In this document: one piece after another, positions 1 to 7,818 of the stretch | Numbering within the stretch: the stretch's first letter is position 1 | Layout: each line of letters opens with the position of its first letter | Assembly: GCA_003220345.1 (NCBI GenBank) | Contig: QHSC01000012.1 | Coordinates: 1 to 33,674 of the forward strand | Source: Candidatus Rokuibacteriota bacterium | GTDB lineage: Bacteria; Methylomirabilota; Methylomirabilia; Rokubacteriales; CSP1-6 | DNA length: 33,674 nucleotides | Direction of reading: 5' to 3' | Notes under the pieces: generated by a model | What the model saw: the letters and a program-made list of their open reading frames with translations, nothing else | Told to the model about the DNA's origin: nothing | The model's database searches: none | Program-made: the position numbers and the translations under genes

Positions 1-1855
1 CGAGCTCGTGGAAGAGCGTGTCGTTGGCCTTGCCGCCGAAGGCGAGGACCACGGTGTCGGCGGGCAGGGTGGATTCGACGCCGGAGAAGGTGTGCTTGGT
101 GCGGACGACGCCGGGGAGCATCTCGATGGCCACCGTCATCGGCGTGAGGACCACGCCCTGGGTGCAGAGGCGCGCGTAGAGATCGGAGCGCACGCCCTCG
201 TCGATGTCCTCGCCCACCATGAAGTAGCGCGTGATGATCGTCACGCGGCAGCCCTTGCCGGCCAGGAAATCGGCCGTGGTGGGGGCGGTGAAGTGGCCGT
301 CCTCGTCCACCACCACGCAGCGCGCCCCTGGCCGCACCTGTCCCGTGAGGATGTCGGAGGCTGTCGTGACATGGGGCAGATCGACGCCAGGGATGTGGGG
401 CACGCGCGGGGTCGAGCCCGTCGCCACGATGACCGATTCCGGATTGAGCTTCAGCACGTCGGCCACGTCGGCGGGGGTGTTCAGGCGCACCTCGACGCCG
501 GCCTTGCGCACCTGGCCGATCAGCCAGTGGGCGATGGCCGCATAGTCCTCGCGCTTGGGCGCGCGCGCGGCCACCATCACCTGGCCGCCGAGTGACGGCG
601 CCGCTTCGAGCAGCGTCACCTTGTGGCCGCGCAGCGCCGCCAGCCGCGCCGCTTCCAGGCCGCCCACGCCGCCGCCGATCACCAGCACGCGCTTTGGCTT
701 CTGCGCGGGATGGATCTCGGACAGCTCGGCCTCGCGGCCGATCATGGGGTTCTGCACGCAGGTGATGGACTTGCCCATGCGCAGGCGGCCGATGCAGCCC
801 TCGCTGGCGCCCACGCAGGTGCGGATGTCGTCGAGCCGCCCTTCCATCGCTTTCTTCGGCATCTCGGGGTCGGCGATCATGGCGCGCGTCATGCCCACCA
901 TGTCGCACACGCCGGAGGCGAGCACGGTCTCCGCCTGCTCGGGCGTGCTCACGCGGCCGGCCAGGATCACGGGCACCTTCACGACGGAGCGCGTGGCCGC
1001 GGCCAGGTCGGCGTAGAGCGCGTGCGGGTGATAGAGCGAGGGCGTCACCATGGCCTCGAAGCGCAGCGTCTCCGAGTTGGAGCCGCTGACCATCCAGTAG
1101 TCGGCGATGCCCAGGCCGTCGATGATCCGCGCCACCTGGAGCAGCTCTTCCTTGGTCAGCCCACCGGGGACGAGGTGATCCCCGCTGTGGCGGACGCCGA
1201 TGATGAAGTCCTTCCCGACTGCGTCGCGCACGGCGCGGAGCACCTCCTGGCCGAGCCGGGTCCGGTTCTCGAGGCTGCCGCCGTACTCATCGGTGCGCGT
1301 GTTGGCGAGCGGGGAGATAAAGTTTTCGAGCAGGTGGCCACCGTAGAAGGGAATGTCGCAGCCGTCGTAGCCGCCCTTCTTGAGGCGCACGGCGGCGGCG
1401 GCCCAGCAGTCGATCACCTCGCGGATCTCGGCCTTGGTCATGATGTGCGGCCACTCGCGGTGGCGCTCTTCCCGGGTGTCGGAGGGACCCCACAAGGGCG
1501 TGCCCGAGTACCAGGAGTGGCCGCGCCGGCCGCGGTGGGAGATCTGCGAGAGGCAGAGCGCGCCGTGGCGGTGGATGGCCGTGCTCATCTCCTGGAACTG
1601 CGGGATGATGCTGTCGTCCCAGTTGTTGATCTCGGCCCAGTCGTTCACGGACGTCGGATGGATGCTCGAGGAGCCGAACATCATCACCGTCCCGCAGCCG
1701 CCCTTGGCCTTCTCCTCGTGGTAGCGGATGTAGCGGTCGGTGAGGCCGCCGCGCTCCCCGTAGGCCGCCCCGTGCGGGGTGGAGACGATGCGGTTCTTGG
1801 CCGTGGTGTGGCCCAGCTTGATGGGGCTCAGCAGATGACGGAGCGGGCTGGCCAT
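1..1855 (-). CDS. FMN/FAD NADH:flavin oxidoreductase, 2,4-dienoyl-CoA reductase / trimethylamine dehydrogenase-like (C-terminus outside window)
   Basis: The reverse strand is open from an ATG at 1855 to the window edge (618 codons), so the 3' end is missing. The first ~350 residues form an Old Yellow Enzyme-type FMN barrel: PIKLGHTTAKNRIV near the start, SQISHRGRRGH, and a YGGSLENR loop. A cysteine-rich connector (CVGASEGC...C) follows, then a Rossmann FAD/NAD segment with VLVIGGGVGGLEAA and a second nucleotide-binding part with VIVATGSTPR. This domain order is that of 2,4-dienoyl-CoA reductase (FadH), trimethylamine dehydrogenase and related enzymes, which use FMN, FAD and a 4Fe-4S cluster. 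The second cluster cysteine (C-x2-C in FadH) is alanine here. The start lies 2 bp after the stop of the upstream binding-protein gene, so the two are probably co-transcribed and translationally coupled. The substrate cannot be read from sequence. Confidence 0.88.
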   Translation of the reverse strand, partial: MASPLRHLLSPIKLGHTTAKNRIVSTPHGAAYGERGGLTDRYIRYHEEKAKGGCGTVMMFGSSSIHPTSVNDWAEINNWDDSIIPQFQEMSTAIHRHGALCLSQISHRGRRGHSWYSGTPLWGPSDTREERHREWPHIMTKAEIREVIDCWAAAAVRLKKGGYDGCDIPFYGGHLLENFISPLANTRTDEYGGSLENRTRLGQEVLRAVRDAVGKDFIIGVRHSGDHLVPGGLTKEELLQVARIIDGLGIADYWMVSGSNSETLRFEAMVTPSLYHPHALYADLAAATRSVVKVPVILAGRVSTPEQAETVLASGVCDMVGMTRAMIADPEMPKKAMEGRLDDIRTCVGASEGCIGRLRMGKSITCVQNPMIGREAELSEIHPAQKPKRVLVIGGGVGGLEAARLAALRGHKVTLLEAAPSLGGQVMVAARAPKREDYAAIAHWLIGQVRKAGVEVRLNTPADVADVLKLNPESVIVATGSTPRVPHIPGVDLPHVTTASDILTGQVRPGARCVVVDEDGHFTAPTTADFLAGKGCRVTIITRYFMVGEDIDEGVRSDLYARLCTQGVVLTPMTVAIEMLPGVVRTKHTFSGVESTLPADTVVLAFGGKANDTLFHEL

Positions 1856-1857
1856 GG

Positions 1858-3282
1858 CTACTTCAGCTTGGCGTCGTAGAGGAAGAGCATGTTGTCGATC
1901 CAGGGCTTCCAGTCGAGCCGGTTGCTCACCCCGAAGATGTGGGCCTGCTGGTAGGCCTTGATGATAGGCGCTTCCTCGTAGATGAGCTCCTGCGCCTTGA
2001 AGTAGATGGCCTTGCGGCGCTCGGGATCGTTGGTGGCCTGGGCGTCCTCCAGCATCTTGTCGAGGGCCTCGTTCTTGAAGATGGCCAGGGCGGACTTGGA
2101 GTTCAGCGAGCTGGTGAGCAGGTCGCCGTCGAAGACGCCGGCGCCGCCCCAGGCCACCAGGTAGGCGGGCAGCAGCTCGCGCTTGCGCCACTTGGTCGTG
2201 TAGATGCTCTGCTCCCAGACCTCCACCTTGGCGCGGATACCCACCTTGGTCAGCATCTGGGCCATGGCCTGCATGACCTCGATGTCGTTCATGTAGCGCC
2301 GGTTGGGGGCGTGGAGCGTCATCTCGAAGCCGTTGGGATGTCCCGCCTCGCGCAGCAGGGTCTTGGCGCGCTCGGGATCGTAGCCGTACCACTTGATGTT
2401 GGGGTTGAAGCCGAAGGCTTCCTTCTCGAGGGGCACGCCCAGGACCTGCCCGTAGCCTTCGAGCACGGTCTTGATGATGGTGTCCATGTCGATGGCGTAG
2501 TTGATCGCCTTGCGCACGCGCACGTCCTGCCAGGGGCCCGGCATCAGGTAGTTGGTCATCTTCACCATGATGACGAAGCCGCCCAAGGTGCTGATCTCCA
2601 CGTGCGCGGTGCTGCTGGACTTGATCTTTCCCGTCTGGTCGGGCGGGATGTCGCTGACGAGGTCGGCCTGGCCGGAGAGCAGCGCGGCCACGCGCGTCGT
2701 CAGCTCGGGCACGGGGCGGAAGACCAGCCGCTCGATGGCGGGAGCGCCGCGGTGATAGTCCTTGTTGGCCTCCAGCACCAGCCGCTCGTCCTTGACCCAC
2801 TCGACGAACTTGAAGGGCCCCGTGCCCACCGGCTTGACCGCGAAGCCGGCGTCGCCCACCTGGGCGACGATAACGTCCACGTGGTCGATGGTGGCGATGC
2901 TGGTCCGGCCGGGCGCGCCCTGCTTCGGGTCCAGCATGCGCTCGACGCTGAACTTCACCGCCGCGGCGTCGAAGGGCTCGCCGGTGTGAAACTTCACGTT
3001 GCGCTTCAGCTTGAACTGCCAGGTGGTGTCGTTGACGGCGCGCCACGACTCGGCCAGGTTGCCCTCGAGCTGGAGCGTCTTGAGATTGCGGCGGAGCAGC
3101 GTGTCGAAGACCTGGCGATCCGGCTCGTGGGCGTTCTTGTCGCAGTGCATGTGCCAGTCGAGCGTGGCCGCCTCGCCCGACTGCACGACCACCACCGGCT
3201 TTGGCTGGGGGTAGGCCAGGGGAGCGAGGCACAGGAGCACTGCGCCCGCGATCGCGGCGAGCATGGCGAGTCGTCGAGTCAT
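1858..3282 (-). CDS. Dipeptide/oligopeptide-type ABC transporter substrate-binding protein (SBP family 5), with probable internal deletion
   Basis: This 474-residue exported protein has an N-terminal hydrophobic signal (residues 1-25) and is the periplasmic receptor of a Dpp/Opp/nickel-type ABC importer. Family features visible are LAESWRAVNDTTWQFKL (77-93), VKFHTGEPFDAAAVKFSVER (97-115), PVGTGPFKFVEW (151-162) and the C-terminal domain with ERAKTLLREAGHPNGFE. The stretch normally joining 'I.HVDVVD..TV' to 'VGDAGF..PVGTGPF' is missing: residues 134-142 run HVDVIVAQV directly into GDAGF, where relatives carry about 35 further residues. The reading frame is preserved. The total length is correspondingly short (about 505-540 is usual). 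A strong AAGGAGGG site precedes the ATG at 3282. It lies 34 bp after dppC and 2 bp before the flavin oxidoreductase gene. There is no clear lipobox. No ATPase genes are visible next to this operon. Confidence 0.85.
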   Translation of the reverse strand: MTRRLAMLAAIAGAVLLCLAPLAYPQPKPVVVVQSGEAATLDWHMHCDKNAHEPDRQVFDTLLRRNLKTLQLEGNLAESWRAVNDTTWQFKLKRNVKFHTGEPFDAAAVKFSVERMLDPKQGAPGRTSIATIDHVDVIVAQVGDAGFAVKPVGTGPFKFVEWVKDERLVLEANKDYHRGAPAIERLVFRPVPELTTRVAALLSGQADLVSDIPPDQTGKIKSSSTAHVEISTLGGFVIMVKMTNYLMPGPWQDVRVRKAINYAIDMDTIIKTVLEGYGQVLGVPLEKEAFGFNPNIKWYGYDPERAKTLLREAGHPNGFEMTLHAPNRRYMNDIEVMQAMAQMLTKVGIRAKVEVWEQSIYTTKWRKRELLPAYLVAWGGAGVFDGDLLTSSLNSKSALAIFKNEALDKMLEDAQATNDPERRKAIYFKAQELIYEEAPIIKAYQQAHIFGVSNRLDWKPWIDNMLFLYDAKLK

Positions 3283-3316
3283 CGTGGCCCTCCTTCGGGC
3301 AGGTATCGTCCGGTCA

Positions 3317-4225
3317 TCAGAGCTGCTCCAGGCTTCGACGCGAGTAGAGATAGGGATCGAGTGTATCGCGGAGCGTGTCGCCCACGAGATTGATGGCCAT
3401 CACGGTCATGAAGAGCGCGGCGCCCGGGAAGAGGGCCAGCCAGTAGCGCGTGTCCACGTACTGCCGTCCCTCGGCGAGCATGCCGCCCCACGAGGGGATG
3501 GCCACGGGCACGCCGAGACCCAGGAAGGACAGTCCCGCCTCGGTGAGGATGGCGCCGGCGATGCCGAAGGTGGCCACGACCATGAGCGAGGCGCTCACGT
3601 TGGGCAGGATGTGGCGGAGCACGATGCGCGGCACGGGAAGGCCGAGCGATCGCGCGGCTTCCACGTAGGGCCGCTCGCGCACGGCCAGCGTCTCGGCCCG
3701 CACCACGCGCGCGTAGGCCGCCCAGTTGCTGAGGCCGACCACGAGGATGAGATTGCGGATGCTCGGCCCGAGAATGCCGATCACCGTGATGGCGAGCAGG
3801 ATGAAGGGAAAGGCGAGCTGCATGTCGGCCAGGCGCATGACGGTGTGATCCGAGGCCCCGCCGCGCACGCCGGCCAGGAGTCCGAGCGCCGTCCCGGTGA
3901 AGCCGGCCAGGAGCACGGCCAGGAACCCGATCAGGCTCGACGTCCTCGCCCCGTAGATCAGCCGGCTCAGGATGTCCCGGCCGAGCTGATCGGTGCCCAG
4001 GACGGCCAGGGTGCCGTCGGCCGCCCTTGTTAAAGGAGGGGTGAACCGGGCGAGCAGGCGCTGCTCGGCGGGATCGAACGGGGCCAGGAGATGAGGCGCC
4101 ATCGCGCAGATCCCGACCACCACGAGGATCACCGTGCCGACCCGCGCGCCACCCGAGGCCCGCAAGGTCCTCAGTGATCGCGACGGGCGGTCAGGCAAGG
4201 CGTATGCGGGGGTCGAGAGCGACAT
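3317..4225 (-). CDS. dppC: Dpp/Opp-type ABC transporter permease (DppC-like)
   Basis: This 302-residue inner-membrane permease has an N-terminal transmembrane segment (about 28-48), the periplasmic LGTDQLGRDILSRLIYGARTS motif typical of DppC/OppC, and further membrane helices. Its cytoplasmic EAA loop (EAARSLGLPVPRIVLRHILPN) contacts the ATPase. The C-terminal part (GLSFLGLGVPVAIPSWGGML and NLVGDTLRDTLDP) is diagnostic of the BPD_transp_1 family in peptide importers. The ATG at 4225 overlaps the end of dppB by 35 bp. No later methionine gives a better N-terminus, so coupled translation is likely. The length is normal. The transported solute is unknown: peptides, nickel, glutathione or opines are all possible. 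Confidence 0.9.
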   Translation of the reverse strand: MSLSTPAYALPDRPSRSLRTLRASGGARVGTVILVVVGICAMAPHLLAPFDPAEQRLLARFTPPLTRAADGTLAVLGTDQLGRDILSRLIYGARTSSLIGFLAVLLAGFTGTALGLLAGVRGGASDHTVMRLADMQLAFPFILLAITVIGILGPSIRNLILVVGLSNWAAYARVVRAETLAVRERPYVEAARSLGLPVPRIVLRHILPNVSASLMVVATFGIAGAILTEAGLSFLGLGVPVAIPSWGGMLAEGRQYVDTRYWLALFPGAALFMTVMAINLVGDTLRDTLDPYLYSRRSLEQL

Positions 4226-5108
4226 AGACCACGTCGATCAGGATGTTGAGGAGCAGGATGGACGCGCCCACGGTCAGGACCACGGCCTGGATCAGGGGCA
4301 CGTCCTTGTTGATGACGGCCTCGACGGCCAGGCGGCCGATGCCGGGGTAGGCGAAGACCGCTTCCGTGATGACCGCGCCACCCAGGAGGTTGCCGAGCTC
4401 GAGGCCGAGCGCGGTCACGATGGGGATGGCGCAGTTGCGCAGGGCGTGGCGCAGGACGACGGACCACTCGCCCACGCCCTTCGCTCGCGCCGTGCGCAGG
4501 AAGTCCTGATGCAGCACCTCCAGCATGCTCGAGCGCGTGATGCGCGCCGTGCGCGCCATGGCCCAGACGCCGAGGGTGACGGCGGGCAGCACGAGTGTCA
4601 TCAGGCCCTCGCCGCCGTAGACGGGAAACCACCGGAGCTGCACGGCGAAGACCAGGATCAGGAGAATGCCGAGCCAGAACGTGGGCATGCACTGGCCGGC
4701 GAGGGCGAACATCATGCCTCCCGTGTCCAGGATGGACTTGCGGCGCAGCGCCGAGAGGAGTCCGAGCGGGAGGGCCAGGAGCAGCGCCAGGACCATCGCG
4801 GCCGCGGTCAGGGTGAGCGTGGCGGGCAGGCGCGCGAGCACCAGCGGAAGGGTCGGCTGCTGGTGACGCAGCGAGCGGCCGAAGTCGCCCTGGGCCGCGC
4901 GCCACAGGAACAGGCCGTACTGCTCGGGCAGCGGCCGATCGAAGCCGAGCGCCGCGCGCAGGATCTGGTAGTCCTCCTTGGTGCCCTCGGGGCCCATGTA
5001 GAGCGCGGCGGGGTCGCCCGAGAGGTGCACGACCACGAACACGATCCCCGTGATGCCGAGAAGGACGAGGAATGCCCACGCGAGCCGCTTGCAGAGATAC
5101 GCGATCAC
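4191..5108 (-). CDS. dppB: Dpp/Opp-type ABC transporter permease (DppB-like)
   Basis: This 305-residue permease is the first gene of the minus-strand operon. It shows the N-terminal helix (LAWAFLVLLGITGIVFVVVHL), the GDFGRSLRHQQP segment that follows the first periplasmic region in DppB proteins, and the EAA loop around 'RTARAKGVGEWSVVLRHALRN'. The C-terminus contains GNLLGGAVITEAVFAYPGIG and the final DPRIRLA, both typical of the family. The GTG at 5108 is chosen because an AGGAG lies 8 bp upstream. An ATG two bases upstream is in another frame and runs straight into a stop. With dppC it would form the membrane channel of the importer. The ATPases are not in the visible part of the operon and may lie past the left edge or elsewhere. 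Confidence 0.92.
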   Translation of the reverse strand: MIAYLCKRLAWAFLVLLGITGIVFVVVHLSGDPAALYMGPEGTKEDYQILRAALGFDRPLPEQYGLFLWRAAQGDFGRSLRHQQPTLPLVLARLPATLTLTAAAMVLALLLALPLGLLSALRRKSILDTGGMMFALAGQCMPTFWLGILLILVFAVQLRWFPVYGGEGLMTLVLPAVTLGVWAMARTARITRSSMLEVLHQDFLRTARAKGVGEWSVVLRHALRNCAIPIVTALGLELGNLLGGAVITEAVFAYPGIGRLAVEAVINKDVPLIQAVVLTVGASILLLNILIDVVYVALDPRIRLA

Positions 5109-5167
5109 ATCCGACTCCTGAGTCCGGTGGGGGACCGTCTGACGGGCACAAGTAGGATCGCCCGGGC

Positions 5168-5196
5168 ATTATACGGGGTCAGGTCTCACATTCCAA
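5168..5196 (-). promoter_or_regulatory. Predicted sigma-70 promoter of the dppBC operon, -35 inside an inverted repeat
   Basis: On the minus strand, TATAAT (5173-5168) matches the -10 consensus exactly. It is preceded by TTGGAA (5196-5191) at a 17-bp spacing. The predicted start of transcription is about 50 nt upstream of the dppB GTG. The -35 box and the spacer lie inside the left arm of the 5174-5269 palindromic element, whereas the -10 lies just outside it. This is prediction from consensus only. Confidence 0.55.
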
Positions 5197-5269
5197 CATC
5201 GGGCGTCTGCCTCCAGGGCTGTGGAGGGGGAGGTCGTGAGCAAATGTAGGAATGTGAGACCTGACCCCG
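5174..5269. repeat. 96-bp palindromic (MITE/REP-like) element
   Basis: Left arm 5175-5194 (GGGGTCAGGTCTCACATTCC) is perfectly repeated in inverse orientation at 5249-5268. The pairing extends to 26 bp (5174-5199 with 5244-5269) with one mismatch. The 44-bp centre holds a nested 6-bp hairpin (CCTCCA 5210-5215 with TGGAGG 5222-5227). There is no coding capacity. GGGGTCAGG-type termini resemble, from general knowledge, the intergenic palindromes mobilised by REP-associated Y1 transposases (IS200-like). No target-site duplication was identified. No other copy is seen in this window. Confidence 0.75.
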
Positions 5270-5305
5270 ATCCGGTGAGAGGATGGGAGTAGGGAGGGTA
5301 GTCCC

Positions 5306-5614
5306 ATGATGCGAGCTCTGGTAGTCACGATAGCGCTGGTCGCGGCTGGTGCCGCCGGGGGAGGTTTCCCGGCCATGGCGCAGCCGGCCAGCGCGCAGGG
5401 TACGCGGATGATCGAGGGCCGGATCGTGAGCCTGCAGGGGAATCAGGTGATGTTGAACAACGGCACAATTGTGACCATTCCTCGAGATGTCGCGCAGCCG
5501 ACCGAGATCGACCAGGGCGACACGATCAGGCTCAACTACGAAGTGAGAAATGGCCAGAACGTCGCCACGTCCCTGCAGATGATGGATCGCGCGGGCGGCC
5601 TGCGGCCCCGGTAG
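5306..5614 (+). CDS. Small exported protein, DUF1344-like; paralogue of the gene at 7819
   Basis: This 102-residue protein has a signal peptide (cleavage likely after AMA, about residue 25) and a single small beta-rich domain. The domain reads 'IEGRIVSLQGNQVMLNNGT...IP...GDTIRLNYEVRNGQNVATS', a pattern of short strands resembling DUF1344/OB-like periplasmic proteins. Function is unknown. A GGGAGGG ribosome-binding site lies 6-10 bp upstream of the ATG at 5306. A second ATG follows immediately and could also be used. It shares about half its residues with the 103-residue protein at 7819-8130, and both flank the large tryptophan-rich protein gene, which suggests a duplication around that gene. 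The 3' third of the two genes is almost identical at the nucleotide level, although the rest has diverged. Confidence 0.75.
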   Translation: MMRALVVTIALVAAGAAGGGFPAMAQPASAQGTRMIEGRIVSLQGNQVMLNNGTIVTIPRDVAQPTEIDQGDTIRLNYEVRNGQNVATSLQMMDRAGGLRPR

Positions 5615-5678
5615 CAGCGCCACGGCGGCTAGCCATGCGCTGGTCGACAGGCAGTCCGGGTAAACATCCGACCGCGTT

Positions 5679-5698
5679 GTCACGTCTGATAGCGTGAC
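5679..5698. promoter_or_regulatory. Operator-like palindrome upstream of the DUF6600-like gene
   Basis: GTCACG (5679-5684) and CGTGAC (5693-5698) form a perfect 6-bp inverted repeat with an 8-bp centre. It lies about 75 bp upstream of the ATG at 5774. The centre and right half contain TAGCGT (5690-5695), which could be a weak -10. A dimeric repressor or activator site is possible. The regulator is unknown. Confidence 0.35.
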
Positions 5699-5773
5699 CA
5701 TGACGGGGAGATCTCTGCCTCCGCCGCGATCGAGCGGCCAGAGCCAGCTCCCGTGAGAGATAGGAGTCAGCCC

Positions 5774-7783
5774 ATGACGGCACGGCGAGTCGTTGCAGTG
5801 TTTCTGGCACTGATCATGATGAGCGGGCCGGGAGTCGCGCGGGCGGTCGATCCTCCGCCAGCTCCGACCGCGCCCCCTGCCCCCGCGGCTCCTTCAGCTC
5901 CGCCAGGAGTGCCCGTGCCGGCGCCGGCCAGCGACGTGACGCCGGCACGCCTGAGCTATCTCAACGGCGAGGTGTCCTTCTGGCGCCCCGGCGCCCAGGA
6001 GTGGACGCCCGCCAAGGTCAACATGCCGCTGGCCCCGGGCGACCTCCTCTACACCGGGCAGGGCGGCAATATCGAGATCCAGGTCGGCCCGCGCGCCTTC
6101 GTGCGGGCATCCGAGGGCACGCACATCGGCCTCGACAACCAGGAACCCGACTTCGTCCAGTTCCGCCTCACCGCCGGCCATGCCGCCCTCGACGTGCGCG
6201 AGCTGGCGGCGGGACACGCGGTCGAGCTCGATACCCCGCATGGAGCCTTCACCGTCGAGCGCACCGGCTACTACCACGCCGAGGTGACCCAGGAGTTCAC
6301 CGCGTTCGACACCCACCGCGGCGGCAGCGCCACGGTGACTCCCGCGGGCGGCGCCGCCACACCGGTCGCGGCGAATCAGCAAGTCATGATCACGGGGACC
6401 GACTCGCCGCGCGTGGAGATGGCCGCGGCGCCGCCGCTCAGCGCGTGGGATCGCTGGAACTACCAGCGCACGGACTACCTCCTCCAGCCCGCGAGCACAC
6501 AGTACGTCTCGCCGGCCGTGTACGGAGGCGAGGCGCTCAATCAGTACGGTGGCTGGCGCACCGTGGAGACGTACGGGTCGGTGTGGGTTCCCACCGCGGT
6601 GCCCGTGGGCTGGGTGCCGTACAGCACGGGCCGCTGGATCTGGGACCCACGCTTCGGATGGACCTGGCTCGATGATGCGCCGTGGGGCTGGGCACCCTAT
6701 CACTACGGCCGCTGGGTTTTTGTCGGCAACTACTGGGCGTGGGCCCCGGGGCCCGTTGTCATTCGCCCCGCGTACGCCCCGGCGCTCGTTGTCTTCCTCG
6801 GGGGCGGCGTGGTGGTGACCGCGGGTCGCCCGCTCTACTGGGCGCCGCTCGGCTGGGGCGAGCCGGTGATCCCGTGGTGGGGGCGTCCCGGCTTCGTCGG
6901 CGTGGCGTCGTGGAGAGGCTGGGGCGGACCGCGCGTCGTCAACAACGTCGTCGTCAACCGGACCACGAACGTCAACGTGACCAACATCACGGTCTACCGG
7001 AACGTGCACGTGACCAATGCGGTCGTGGGCGTGCCCGCCGAGCGTTTCGGGCAGGGCCAGGTACAGACGACGCAGATCAGTCAAGCACAGGTGCAGCAGC
7101 TCACCCCGGTACACGGCGCGCTCGCGGTCCGCCCGGTCGCGGCCAGCGTGCAACCGGCGACGGGCTCTGCCGCCCCGCCACCGGCGGCCATCCAGGCGCG
7201 TCCCGTGGTGGCGACCCGCGCGCCTCACGATCAGCGACCGGCACTGCAGGCGCAGGGTCTCGCCACGGCGCCGGCCGTTGCGCCGGCAGCGCCGCCGCGA
7301 TTGGTTCCGTCGCCGCGGGCCGCACCTCCGTCCACGAATGCTGCGGTTGCGCCAGAGGGCGGTCCGGCTCGGACTCCGCGCACGGTCCCTGGCCCCGGCG
7401 GCCAGCCGGCGCCTGCGCCGTTGGAGAGAAAGCAGAGCACCGCAGAGCAGGCGGCGCCGCCTCCGCCACCGGCCTCGCCCAAGGTTGCGGCACCGCCTCC
7501 ATCCCGCGACGCCGGGCGCTCCGATGCCCCCAATGCATCTGATGCGCGAAGAGACAAGCGGGCCGTCGTGGTCCCCGAACGCAATGCGCAGCAGCCACCG
7601 TCGCCCCCGGCGCGGCCGGGGCAGGAGGTCGCGGCCCCGCGTCGCATGCCGCCCCCGTCGGCGCCTCCGCCTGTCACGCAGAGGCGTGAGCGGGAGGAGG
7701 CGCGGCCAGCCCCGGCTCCGCGGCCACCCCAGACCGCTCCCGCACCGGCCGAGCGCCCGGCTCACGCGGAGCCACCCAAGTGA
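5774..7783 (+). CDS. FecR/DUF6600-like exported protein, Trp-rich core and Pro/Ala-rich C-terminus
   Basis: The start is taken as the ATG at 5774, which has AGGAG 7 bp upstream; the frame also has a GTG at 5753. The product is 669 residues. A signal peptide (MTARRVVAVFLALIMMSGPG...ARA) is followed by a Pro/Ala linker. Next comes a FecR-like beta domain at about 55-190 (LSYLNGEVSFWRPG, ALDVRELAAGHAVELDTPHGAFTVERTG). Tandem Trp/Tyr repeats follow at about 240-330 (TGRWIWDPRFGWTWLDDAPWGWAPYHYGRW...), the pattern of DUF6600 proteins. A short Asn/Val-rich stretch (VVNNVVVNRTTNVNVTN) and a ~250-residue Pro/Ala/Arg-rich, presumably disordered tail end the protein. The likely location is periplasm or cell surface. 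FecR domains sense or anchor envelope signals, but no TonB or anti-sigma partner is present here, so the role is unknown. It is flanked by the two DUF1344-like paralogues. Confidence 0.85.
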   Translation: MTARRVVAVFLALIMMSGPGVARAVDPPPAPTAPPAPAAPSAPPGVPVPAPASDVTPARLSYLNGEVSFWRPGAQEWTPAKVNMPLAPGDLLYTGQGGNIEIQVGPRAFVRASEGTHIGLDNQEPDFVQFRLTAGHAALDVRELAAGHAVELDTPHGAFTVERTGYYHAEVTQEFTAFDTHRGGSATVTPAGGAATPVAANQQVMITGTDSPRVEMAAAPPLSAWDRWNYQRTDYLLQPASTQYVSPAVYGGEALNQYGGWRTVETYGSVWVPTAVPVGWVPYSTGRWIWDPRFGWTWLDDAPWGWAPYHYGRWVFVGNYWAWAPGPVVIRPAYAPALVVFLGGGVVVTAGRPLYWAPLGWGEPVIPWWGRPGFVGVASWRGWGGPRVVNNVVVNRTTNVNVTNITVYRNVHVTNAVVGVPAERFGQGQVQTTQISQAQVQQLTPVHGALAVRPVAASVQPATGSAAPPPAAIQARPVVATRAPHDQRPALQAQGLATAPAVAPAAPPRLVPSPRAAPPSTNAAVAPEGGPARTPRTVPGPGGQPAPAPLERKQSTAEQAAPPPPPASPKVAAPPPSRDAGRSDAPNASDARRDKRAVVVPERNAQQPPSPPARPGQEVAAPRRMPPPSAPPPVTQRREREEARPAPAPRPPQTAPAPAERPAHAEPPK

Positions 7784-7818
7784 GGTGAGCGGTGACGGGT
7801 TTCTGAGGAGGACAGCCC

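Noticed and set aside
3205-3282. Lipobox in the Dpp-type binding protein
   Set aside because: The only early cysteine lies in VLLC, which does not fit the usual L-(A/S)-(G/A)-C pattern; an ordinary signal peptide is more likely.
1939-3393. 484-codon plus-strand frame opposite the binding-protein gene
   Set aside because: Antisense shadow of a gene with clear family motifs; its residues are low-complexity Gly/Val/His/Leu with no domain.
7231-7677. Minus-strand Gly/Ala-rich frame over the DUF6600-like tail
   Set aside because: Low-complexity shadow of a Pro/Ala-rich tail.
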